Part shown: in pieces, positions 23,646 through 29,849 of the stretch | Numbering within the stretch: the first letter of the stretch is position 1 | Layout: the number at the start of each line of letters is the position of its first letter | Assembly (NCBI GenBank): GCA_002429315.1 | Contig: DIZC01000102.1 | Span: forward strand, 32,346 to 62,194 | Source: Alphaproteobacteria bacterium UBA6038 | Lineage (GTDB): Bacteria > Pseudomonadota > Alphaproteobacteria > Micropepsales > Micropepsaceae | Length of the DNA: 29,849 bases | Direction of reading: 5' to 3' | Program-made: the position numbers and the translations under genes | The notes under the pieces: model-generated | The model's input: the letters and a program-made list of their open reading frames with translations, nothing else | Databases searched by the model: none | Told to the model about the DNA's origin: nothing

Positions 23646-24038
23646 TCAGCGCGGTACAACCGCCGTGGCTTCGATTTCCACCTTGGCCTCCAGTTCGACA
23701 AAGCCGGTCACGACAACGACCGCCATGGCGGGAAAGTTTCGGCCCATCAACTCCTTCCAGGCTGCCCCCAGCTCGGGACGCGCCGCGACATATTCTTCGC
23801 GGCTCGTCACGAACAAGGTCATGCGCGCGATATGCTCCGGTCCAGCGGTGGCCTCCCGAAGAACCGTGAGAACATTCTGTAGTGCCTGCCGGAATTGGCC
23901 AGCGAGCGCGTGCTCCTTGAATTCGCCATTCTCGTTCCAGCCGATCTGACCGGCGACGAAGATCATTTTACCTTCGGCCTCGATTCCGTTGGCGTATCCA
24001 CGGGGACGAACCCAGTTTTCCGGCTGCAAAATGCGCAT
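23646..24038 (-). CDS. Rid-family (YjgF/YER057c/UK114) protein lacking the catalytic Arg
   Basis: 130 residues of the RidA fold: FVAGQIGWNENGEF near the start, ENVLTVL-like QALQNVLTVL, TLFVTSREEY and the C-terminal VEIEATAV. In RidA the segment PAR holds the Arg that binds the carboxylate of imine/enamine substrates. Here it reads FPAMAVVV, with Met at 105. So it should not be a canonical 2-iminopropionate deaminase, but resembles Rid subfamilies without that Arg, where function is poorly known. It lies 9 bases after the crotonase and 19 before the monooxygenase/reductase. A role on the aminated ring intermediate made by the next enzyme is an attractive inference. Confidence 0.9.
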   Translation of the reverse strand: MRILQPENWVRPRGYANGIEAEGKMIFVAGQIGWNENGEFKEHALAGQFRQALQNVLTVLREATAGPEHIARMTLFVTSREEYVAARPELGAAWKELMGRNFPAMAVVVVTGFVELEAKVEIEATAVVPR

Positions 24039-24047
24039 GTCGATTCC

Positions 24048-24857
24048 TCAATTGCCCTCGAAGACAGGTTTGCGCTTGGCAACGAAGGCCTCGTAAGCGC
24101 GCCTGAAATCCTTCGTCTGCATGCAGATGGCCTGGGCCTGGGCTTCCGCTTCAATCGCGGTCTCCAGACTCATGCTCCATTCCTGATTGAGCTGCGTCTT
24201 GGTCATACTGTTCGCAAAGCACGGCCCGTTCACCAGCGTCACCGCCCACTGTCTTGCTTCGGTGTCCAGCTCATCGATCGGGACGACCCGGTTGAAGAAT
24301 CCCCAGCGCTCGCCCTCGTCGGCGCTCATGGTTCGTCCGTAGAGCAGGAGCTCGCTCGCGCGGCCATGGCCGATGATGCGCGGCAGCATCGCGCAGGCGC
24401 CCATATCGCACCCGGCAAGCCCGACCCGGTTGAAGAGAAAAGCCGTCTTCGCATTCTCGGCGGCAATTCGAATATCGGACGCCATCGCAATAATGGCGCC
24501 TGCTCCGGTGCAGACCCCGTTGACGGCGGCAATGATTGGTTGAGGGCAGCCGCGCATCGCCGTTACCAGATCGCCGGTCATGCGGGTAAAGGCGAGCAGC
24601 TCGGTCATCTCCATCTCGACGAGCGGTCCGATGATGTCATGGACATCGCCACCCGAGCAGAAATTCCCGCCGGTGCCGCGCATGACGATCGCCTTCACGT
24701 CCTGCGCATAGACAAGCGCGCGGAAGGTGTCGCGCAATTCCGCGTACGAATCGAATGTGAGGGGATTCTTGCGTTCGGGCCGATTCAGGGTAATCGTCGC
24801 AAGCCCATCCGAGAACGACCACTGGAAATGGCTTGGCGTGAAGGTTCGGGGGTTCAT
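24048..24857 (-). CDS. Enoyl-CoA hydratase/isomerase of the aromatic cluster
   Basis: 269 residues from ATG 24857; a longer frame to 24965 would run into the divergent gene and adds only basic, non-conserved residues. Crotonase signatures: ITLNRPERKNPLTF, MRGTGGNFCSGGDVHDI and AAVNGVCTGAGAIIAMASD (oxyanion loops). GLAGCDMGACAMLPRIIG replaces the usual G(A/S)GGTQRL segment. RASELLL retains a Glu at the place of the second catalytic Glu of crotonase, while the first is not Glu. It would hydrate or open the ring-derived CoA intermediate. It is first in the operon followed by the Rid and the monooxygenase/reductase genes. Confidence 0.87.
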   Translation of the reverse strand: MNPRTFTPSHFQWSFSDGLATITLNRPERKNPLTFDSYAELRDTFRALVYAQDVKAIVMRGTGGNFCSGGDVHDIIGPLVEMEMTELLAFTRMTGDLVTAMRGCPQPIIAAVNGVCTGAGAIIAMASDIRIAAENAKTAFLFNRVGLAGCDMGACAMLPRIIGHGRASELLLYGRTMSADEGERWGFFNRVVPIDELDTEARQWAVTLVNGPCFANSMTKTQLNQEWSMSLETAIEAEAQAQAICMQTKDFRRAYEAFVAKRKPVFEGN

Positions 24858-24944
24858 CTCTCGTCTTCTTCGTGCAAAACGTAAACGGAATCGTTGCCCA
24901 CGCGGCGAAGCGTAGTTTACCCTGCGTCGCAAGGAGACAATAGC
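24858..24944. promoter_or_regulatory. Divergent control region of the aromatic-CoA cluster
   Basis: 87 bases separate the two divergent start codons. GTAAAC (24881-24886) and GTTTAC (24915-24920) are exact reverse complements 28 bases apart, which could be half-sites for a regulator controlling both arms. AAGGAG at 24931-24936 is the ribosome binding site of the plus-strand gene. No regulator gene lies within the cluster. Confidence 0.4.
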
Positions 24945-25706
24945 GTGGGCCAGCCGGGCAGGCACGCCTTCATTACCGGCGGAGGAAGCGGGATCGGGCT
25001 TGCGATCGCAACCGCTCTGTCCGGCACCGGCTGTCAGGTAACGATCGCCGGCCGAAACGCGGAACGGCTCTCAGCTGCAGCAGCCGCGCTCCCCGGTCTG
25101 CACACCCAGCGCGTCGATGTAACCGACGCTGGTGCCGTCGAAACCGCGATCGAGGCAGCCGCAGCGACATCCGGCCGCGTGCAGTTGCTTGTCAACAACG
25201 CCGGCGGTGTCACGTCGGCGCCGTTTGAACGGCTTTCGCTGCAATCCTGGCGCGAAGCCCTCGATCTAAACCTGATGGGCGCGGTCCACTGCATCCGCGC
25301 GGCACTCCCGGCGATGCGGGCGAGCGGCTGGGGCCGGATCGTCAACATCGCCAGCACCGCAGGCCTTACGGGATTTGGCTTTGTCAGCGCCTATGTTGCC
25401 TCCAAGCACGCGCTCGTCGGCCTCACGAAAGCCCTTGCCCTTGAGGTCGCAACCGCCGGCATCACCGTCAACGCCGTATGCCCGGGCTACACCGACACCG
25501 CCATTGTCGCCTCCGCCGTGCAAAAGATCAGTTCGGCGACGGGCCGCACTGAGGAAGAGGCGCTGGCGACACTGCTGACCACCAATCCACAGGGCCACCT
25601 GATCGCCCCGCATGAAGTTGCGGCGGCTGTTCTGTGGCTATGCTCGAATGAGGCCGCGGCCGTTAGCGGCATCGCACTGCCGATCGCCGGCGGACCGGTG
25701 GGGTGA
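24945..25706 (+). CDS. Short-chain dehydrogenase/reductase
   Basis: 253 residues from GTG 24945, chosen because AAGGAG sits 8 bases upstream. NAD(P) motif TGGGSGIG at 11-18, NNAGG at about 84-88, and catalytic S137, Y150 and K154 (YVASK) are all present. VCPGYTDTAIV after the active site matches classical SDRs of the 3-hydroxyacyl/3-hydroxybutyrate type. It would oxidise a hydroxyacyl-CoA or ring alcohol. It overlaps the ligase gene by GTGA and is divergent from the crotonase-Rid-monooxygenase operon. A dehydrogenase of this kind accompanies the 2-aminobenzoyl-CoA route. Confidence 0.9.
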   Translation: MGQPGRHAFITGGGSGIGLAIATALSGTGCQVTIAGRNAERLSAAAAALPGLHTQRVDVTDAGAVETAIEAAAATSGRVQLLVNNAGGVTSAPFERLSLQSWREALDLNLMGAVHCIRAALPAMRASGWGRIVNIASTAGLTGFGFVSAYVASKHALVGLTKALALEVATAGITVNAVCPGYTDTAIVASAVQKISSATGRTEEEALATLLTTNPQGHLIAPHEVAAAVLWLCSNEAAAVSGIALPIAGGPVG

Positions 25707-27286
25707 ACCGATCCATGGATTTTCGTCCGCCGCGTTTTCCCGAACAGTTCAACATGGCGGACTATTTCGTGTTCGCGAACCTCAAGGCCGGCCGCGCGGA
25801 GAAGACCGCCATCCACTTCGAGGGTAAGCGCGTGAGCTATCGAGCGCTGGCGGACATGGTGATGCGGGTCGCGACGAACCTTGTCGCCGACGGTCTGTTG
25901 CCCGAGCAGCGCGTGCTCATCTGCATGCAGGATCGTCCCGAGTTCGCCTATGCCTGGTTTGGCGCACTCAAGGCGGGCGCGGTCGTGACCCAGATCAATC
26001 CGCTGCTTCCGGCATCCGACTATGAATATTACCTCGCCTACATCAAACCCCAGTTCGCGTTCCTGGACGAGCGGAGCGTGCTCGAGTTCTCGAAGGCCCT
26101 GAAATCGTCGCGGCACTGCGGGCGCAACCATAGCAATGTCATCGTTGTCGGGTCAGACGCAGCACACCACGCAGCCTTTGCTGCCTGGAGCGCGCAGAAG
26201 CGGCGAGCGGACCCGTGGCCGACCCACCGGGACGATCCGGCGGTGTGGCTCTTCACCAGTGGCACGACGGGGCGCAGCAAAGGCGCCGTACACAGCCACG
26301 CCCATTTTGCGTTCAACACGGAAGTGTACGCCAAGACCTTCATCGGGATCCGCGAGTCCGACGTGACGGTGTCAGGCGCAAGGCTGTTCTTCGGCTACGC
26401 CACCGGCACCAATCTGATGTTTCCGCTTGCGGTCGGCGCATCGACGGTCCTGTTTCGCGAACAGCAGACTCCCGAGCTGCTTTTCCGAACGATCGCGCGC
26501 CATAAGGCCACGGTGTTCACCAGCGTTCCGACTCTGATCAACAAGATGCTGCGAACGCCGGAAGACCATCGGACCGACATCTCCAGCTTGCGCTTCATGT
26601 GGAGCGCCGGCGAGGCGCTGCCGCGCGAACTGCACGAACGGTGGCACGCGACGTTTGGCGTTCCCATCATCGATGGAATCGGGAGCGCAGAGAGCTTTCA
26701 TATCTATATCAGCAATCGCCCCGGCGACATACGCCCGGGCAGTCTCGGCAAGCTCGTGCCAGGATACGAAGCAAAGCTGGTCGACGACGACGGCAACCCG
26801 GCTGCCCAGGGCGATGTCGGCACTCTGTGGCTCAAGGGAGATTCTGCGGCCCTCTACTATCATTGCGATTACGAAAAATCGAAGGAGCATCTCCGTGGCG
26901 GGTGGATCGTCAGCGGCGACAAGTTCCGGCAGGACGCCGACGGCTACTGGTATTACGAAGGGCGGGGCGACGACTTGTTGAAAAGCGGCGGCATTTATGT
27001 GAGCCCGATGGAGGTGGAGAACCGTCTCATGCAGCATCCGGCGGTGCGCGAATGCTGCGTGATCGGACGCAAGGACGAGCACGGACTCGAAAAGCCGCTC
27101 GGACTCGTTTCGCTGAAGACTCGGTCATCTGCATCGGCGGACCTTGAGGCCGAACTCATCGCCTTCGCCAAGGCGGGCCTTGCCCGGTACAAGGCACCCC
27201 ATTGGATCGTGTTTGTCGAGACGGACTTGCCGCGCAACGATCGCGACAAGATCGATCGCAAGAAGCTCAAAGCCGAACATGGATGA
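25703..27286 (+). CDS. Aromatic acid-CoA ligase, benzoate-CoA ligase family
   Basis: 527 residues of the ANL (acyl-adenylate) superfamily. The P-loop-like motif TSGTTGRSKG is at 185-194, with GIGSAE and GWIVSGDKF (A5, A7 type) following. PRNDRDKIDRKKL near the C-terminus holds the adenylation Lys. FGYATGTNLMFPLAVGAS matches the benzoate-CoA ligase subgroup (AYGLGNALTFPLSVGA pattern). It activates a benzoate-type acid with ATP and CoA. Given the neighbours, 2-aminobenzoate or salicylate is more likely than benzoate. The start is GTG 25703 overlapping the SDR stop; ATG 25715 is possible. Confidence 0.9.
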   Translation: MNRSMDFRPPRFPEQFNMADYFVFANLKAGRAEKTAIHFEGKRVSYRALADMVMRVATNLVADGLLPEQRVLICMQDRPEFAYAWFGALKAGAVVTQINPLLPASDYEYYLAYIKPQFAFLDERSVLEFSKALKSSRHCGRNHSNVIVVGSDAAHHAAFAAWSAQKRRADPWPTHRDDPAVWLFTSGTTGRSKGAVHSHAHFAFNTEVYAKTFIGIRESDVTVSGARLFFGYATGTNLMFPLAVGASTVLFREQQTPELLFRTIARHKATVFTSVPTLINKMLRTPEDHRTDISSLRFMWSAGEALPRELHERWHATFGVPIIDGIGSAESFHIYISNRPGDIRPGSLGKLVPGYEAKLVDDDGNPAAQGDVGTLWLKGDSAALYYHCDYEKSKEHLRGGWIVSGDKFRQDADGYWYYEGRGDDLLKSGGIYVSPMEVENRLMQHPAVRECCVIGRKDEHGLEKPLGLVSLKTRSSASADLEAELIAFAKAGLARYKAPHWIVFVETDLPRNDRDKIDRKKLKAEHG

Positions 27287-27510
27287 CATCGTGCTCACCT
27301 GCGGGGGCCGCGCGCATCCGCCCATTGCAGGCCGCCAGACGCTGGACGAACGACTTCATCGCGGCGCGGATGGTTTAGGCGGTCGTCTTTGCGCGGTTAC
27401 GTCCGGCTTATCCGCGCGGCGGTTACGGCGAATGCCACCCCCGCTCTCTTGCAAGCGGCCGCAATTTCGCTCTCTATTCGCCCCGTCCCGTTTTCTCCCG
27501 AAAGGTGCGC

Positions 27511-28155
27511 ATGCTCAGCTGGTTTCAGGCCCTCATGCCACGCGAGGACCGCTTCTTCGAGTTGTACAACCGGCACGCCAAGACGTTAACGCAAGGGGCG
27601 CAAGCCCTGCGAGAGTTGCTTCACGGCGGTCCGGGGGTGAGCGAAGCCGCCCGCAGAGTGATTGCGTTGGAATCCGAAGCCGACGTCATTGCCCGGGACG
27701 TGCTGCTGCTCGTGCGCCGCACCTTCATCACGCCATTCGACCGAAGCGACATCAAGGACCTTATCAACGCCCTCGATGATACCATCGACCAGATGCAGAA
27801 AACCGCCAAGGCTGTTCTGCTGTTCGAGGTGGCGCAGCTTGAACCGGAAATGGCGGAGATGGGTGACCGCATCGTCCAGGCGGCGAAGCTGACGCTGGAA
27901 GCCGTTAGTCTGCTCAGCTCTTTGCGGGAAAACGCCGTCCGGCTGAACGCGATCACCGAAGCCATCATCCGGCTGGAAGACGATGCCGATACGCTCAACG
28001 ATACAGGCATTAAATCTCTGTTTCAGCAGCATCGTGAAGGCAACGCGATGCAATACATCATAGGCGTCGAGATCTACGACCACCTCGAAAAAGTGATGGA
28101 TCGCTTCGAGGACGTGGCCAACCGCATCAGCGGCCTCGTCATCGAACACATGTGA
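27511..28155 (+). CDS. DUF47 / PhoU-like phosphate transport regulator
   Basis: 214 residues, predicted all-helical. The sequence runs FFELYNRHAKTL, then ESEADVIARDVL, TPFDRSDIKDLINALDDTIDQM, IIRLEDDADTL and VEIYDHLEKVMDRFEDVANRI. These are hallmarks of DUF47 (YkaA-like) proteins, with conserved acidic residues that may bind metal as in PhoU. GAAAGG lies 5 bases before the ATG at 27511. Its last bases overlap the PiT gene, and the DUF47-pit pair is widespread. It presumably modulates the transporter. The 224 bases upstream (27287-27510) show no gene. Confidence 0.92.
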   Translation: MLSWFQALMPREDRFFELYNRHAKTLTQGAQALRELLHGGPGVSEAARRVIALESEADVIARDVLLLVRRTFITPFDRSDIKDLINALDDTIDQMQKTAKAVLLFEVAQLEPEMAEMGDRIVQAAKLTLEAVSLLSSLRENAVRLNAITEAIIRLEDDADTLNDTGIKSLFQQHREGNAMQYIIGVEIYDHLEKVMDRFEDVANRISGLVIEHM

Positions 28156-29147
28156 CGATGTTGCTGGTACTCTTCGGCCTTATCGCTGTCGCGCTCGCGT
28201 TCGATTTCCTCAACGGGCGCAACGATGCCGCAAATTCCATTGCGACCATTGTATCCACCCGCGTGCTGTCGCCGCGCTACGCGGTTGCCTGGGCAGCCTT
28301 CTTCAACTTCGTCGCGTTCCTGGTGTTCGGCCTGCACGTGGCGAACACCATCGGCCGCGGCATCGTTTCGGCGAAAGCCATTTCCGACCAGGTCATCTTC
28401 GGCGCGCTGATGGGCGCGATCTGCTGGCAGGTGATCACCGGTTATCTCGGAATCCCCTCCTCCAGTTCGCACGCGCTGATCGGCGCGCTGGTGGGCTCCG
28501 GGGTGGCCCATGTGGGGTTCGGCGCCATCGTGTGGAGCGGGCTCGGCAAGACGGCCGCCGCCATTGTGCTCTCGCCGCTCACCGGCATGGTTATCGCGCT
28601 CCTGCTGGTGCTGATCGTCTCCTGGTCGTTCGTGCGGGTACCGCCAGCGCGGATGGACGGCATTTTCCGCAAGGTCCAATTCCTCTCCGCCTCGCTCTAC
28701 TCGCTCGGCCACGGCGGAAATGACGCGCAGAAGACCATGGGTATCATTGCCGCCCTGCTCTATGCCCACGGCCGGCTTTCGGGCAGCTTTCACGTACCGC
28801 TCTGGGTGGTGGTGGGCTGCAACGGCGCCATGGCGCTCGGCACCTTGTTGGGTGGCTGGCGAATTGTGCGTACCATGGGATCGCGAATCACGCGGCTCAC
28901 GCCGGTACAGGGCGTGTGCGCGGAAACAGCGGGATCGATCACCTTGTTTCTGGCGACCTGGCTTGGGATTCCGGTTTCCACCACCCACACCATTACGGGC
29001 GCTATCGTCGGCGTGGGCGCGGCGCGGCGGACTTCAGCCGTCCGATGGAACGTGGCGCAACAGATCGTTGTCGCCTGGGTTATCACAATGCCTGCGGCGG
29101 GGCTGATGGGGGCCTTGTTTTACGAGTTGGCGAGGCTGTTCGGCTGA
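28152..29147 (+). CDS. pit: PiT-family inorganic phosphate transporter
   Basis: 331 residues, polytopic membrane protein. It has the two inverted PiT signatures: NGRNDAANS (21-29) and GHGGNDAQKT (186-195). Each sits in its own half, followed by helices with VSTTHTITGAIVG in the second half and SSSSHALIGALVG in the first. It imports phosphate, usually as a metal-phosphate complex, with protons. The length is short compared with the roughly 500-residue E. coli PitA but usual for the DUF47-linked type. GTG 28152 overlaps the DUF47 stop (GTGA); ATG 28158 is an alternative. Confidence 0.95.
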   Translation: MTMLLVLFGLIAVALAFDFLNGRNDAANSIATIVSTRVLSPRYAVAWAAFFNFVAFLVFGLHVANTIGRGIVSAKAISDQVIFGALMGAICWQVITGYLGIPSSSSHALIGALVGSGVAHVGFGAIVWSGLGKTAAAIVLSPLTGMVIALLLVLIVSWSFVRVPPARMDGIFRKVQFLSASLYSLGHGGNDAQKTMGIIAALLYAHGRLSGSFHVPLWVVVGCNGAMALGTLLGGWRIVRTMGSRITRLTPVQGVCAETAGSITLFLATWLGIPVSTTHTITGAIVGVGAARRTSAVRWNVAQQIVVAWVITMPAAGLMGALFYELARLFG

Positions 29148-29609
29148 ATGGCCGGAACCGGAGTTGTGTGTGTGAGTCGAGGTGCGTTCAAAGCCCCAAC
29201 CGTGCAGTACGCGGCGCTTCCCTGGCGCCGTACGAAGGACGATCTGCAAATTCTCCTGGTCACAACACTGACGACGCGGCGCTGGATCGTGCCGAAAGGC
29301 TGGCCGGTCGCGAGACTGGCTCCCGCCGAGTGCGCCGCCCATGAGGCGGCGGAGGAGGCGGGCGTAACCGGAGACGTGTCGTCCCGGCCGCTTGGGGCGT
29401 TCCACTATGAGAAGCGCCGCAAGTCGGGAGCGGCATTGCCTTGCCGAGTCGAAGTCTTTGCCATGCGTGTCCGACGCCAGCGTCGGAGCTGGCCGGAAAA
29501 GTCGGTTCGGCAAGCCCGCTGGTGCTCAGTTGAAGACGCACTGGCACGGGTGAGCGAACCCGGTTTGCGCCGCATCATCGCTCGATTTGCGAAAAATGGC
29601 GGGCGCTGA
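29148..29609 (+). CDS. NUDIX hydrolase
   Basis: 153 residues, starting directly after the pit stop. The Nudix region is PKGWP...HEAAEEAGV. The metal-binding EE pair is present, but the first Glu of the canonical Gx5E is Leu and the Arg of REUXEE is His. The PKGWP start with HEAAEEAGV is common in alphaproteobacterial NUDIX proteins of the diphosphoinositol-polyphosphate-like type. The substrate is unknown; a diphosphate bonded to a nucleoside or other group is expected. The C-terminal arginine-rich part includes WCSVEDAL. No membrane segment. Placement after pit suggests the same transcript. Confidence 0.85.
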   Translation: MAGTGVVCVSRGAFKAPTVQYAALPWRRTKDDLQILLVTTLTTRRWIVPKGWPVARLAPAECAAHEAAEEAGVTGDVSSRPLGAFHYEKRRKSGAALPCRVEVFAMRVRRQRRSWPEKSVRQARWCSVEDALARVSEPGLRRIIARFAKNGGR

Positions 29610-29618
29610 AGAGCGCAC

Positions 29619-29651
29619 ATCCGAAGGGCCTCGGATAGGCTGTTGAACAGC
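29619..29651 (+). terminator. Two small hairpins after the NUDIX gene
   Basis: ATCCGA/TCGGAT (29619-29624, 29631-29636) is a 6-bp stem with a 6-nt loop. It is followed closely by the dyad GCTGTT-g-AACAGC (29639-29651). Neither has a T-run. They begin 10 bases after the stop codon, so a weak or factor-assisted terminator is possible. Confidence 0.3.
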
Positions 29652-29819
29652 ACGAGAACGCCAAAGCGCAAAGGCGGATCTCATTGTCGTTGCGGCGCCA
29701 GGATTGAACTTAGAATCCTCAAGTCGTGACCGCGGCCCTGCAAAGGTTGCAAGTTTTTCAGCTTACTATCATCGGCTGGAGCTGTTTCAGTTTAGCCTGA
29801 ATCACTGCAAATCCCGTCA

Positions 29820-29840
29820 TGGCCGGGCTTGTCCCGGCCA
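29820..29840. repeat. REP-like palindrome
   Basis: TGGCCGGG (29820-29827) and CCCGGCCA (29833-29840) form a perfect 8-bp stem around CTTGT, preceded by CCGTCA. This matches from memory the GTCATGGCCGGGCTTGTCCCGGCCATCC-type intergenic palindromes common in Bradyrhizobium and Rhodopseudomonas relatives. It runs to the window edge, so the full unit is not visible. Confidence 0.65.
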
Positions 29841-29849
29841 CCCAAGAAC

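Noticed and set aside
27144..27779. Plus-strand open frame of 211 codons bridging the ligase and DUF47 genes
   Set aside because: It overlaps the ends of two well-supported genes in another frame and shows no family resemblance.
28074..28988. Minus-strand open frame of 304 codons
   Set aside because: It is antisense to the PiT transporter, with biased Arg/Gly/His composition and no membrane or domain pattern.
29690..29760. tRNA-like sequence (minus strand contains GTTCAATCCTGG) near the right end
   Set aside because: A T-arm-like piece can be drawn, but acceptor, D and anticodon arms do not pair. At best a decayed remnant.

Overview
The window looks like chromosomal DNA from a GC-rich alphaproteobacterium, probably of the Hyphomicrobiales (Rhizobiales). 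The grounds are high GC, frequent GTG starts, TadE/TadG-like proteins, a receiver protein of FAT GUY type, and a GGCCGGG-type palindrome of the kind scattered through Bradyrhizobium/Rhodopseudomonas-like genomes at the right edge. Species cannot be named from the sequence alone. There is no sign of a phage, plasmid, IS element or CRISPR array.

Layout. 1-140: 5' part of a small membrane protein (minus strand). 293-368: tRNA-Asn(GTT). 968-3157: a compact tadG-tadE-tadE-like trio whose last stop codon interlocks with that of a convergent stand-alone response regulator (3154-3549). 3892-9023: a sulfur amino-acid block, cysK-sseA-GNAT coupled by ATGA overlaps, followed by a POT-family peptide transporter and a metC-like cystathionine beta-lyase. 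9027-10331: a vanillyl-alcohol-oxidase/ALO-type flavoprotein (minus), preceded by a crotonase (10404-11255, minus) divergent from a second crotonase (11333-12142). 12339-12938: a glycine-zipper, proline-rich lipoprotein with a strong terminator. 13029-13105: tRNA-Arg(TCG). 13192-14625: a second POT transporter broken by one in-frame TAG.

14975-20779 is an archaic (Csu-like) chaperone-usher pilus locus: PapD-like chaperone, outer-membrane usher, two-domain SCPU protein (likely tip subunit), two close SCPU pilin paralogues, and a short reading frame holding only the first half of an SCPU domain. A perfect 12-bp hairpin lies between the two pilin genes and may set subunit ratios.

21275-27286 is a divergent aromatic-acid CoA-thioester cluster. 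On the minus strand are a crotonase, a Rid-family protein and a 783-residue fusion of a flavin monooxygenase with an Old Yellow Enzyme-type reductase. On the plus strand are an SDR and a benzoate-CoA-ligase-type enzyme. This set best matches aerobic 2-aminobenzoyl-CoA (anthranilate) degradation, with salicylyl-CoA hydroxylation as the alternative. It is the most interesting system here. The Rid protein carries Met where the catalytic Arg of RidA should be.

27511-29609 holds a DUF47/PhoU-like protein overlapping a PiT phosphate transporter, then a NUDIX hydrolase. The remaining 240 bases hold weak hairpins and a REP-like palindrome.
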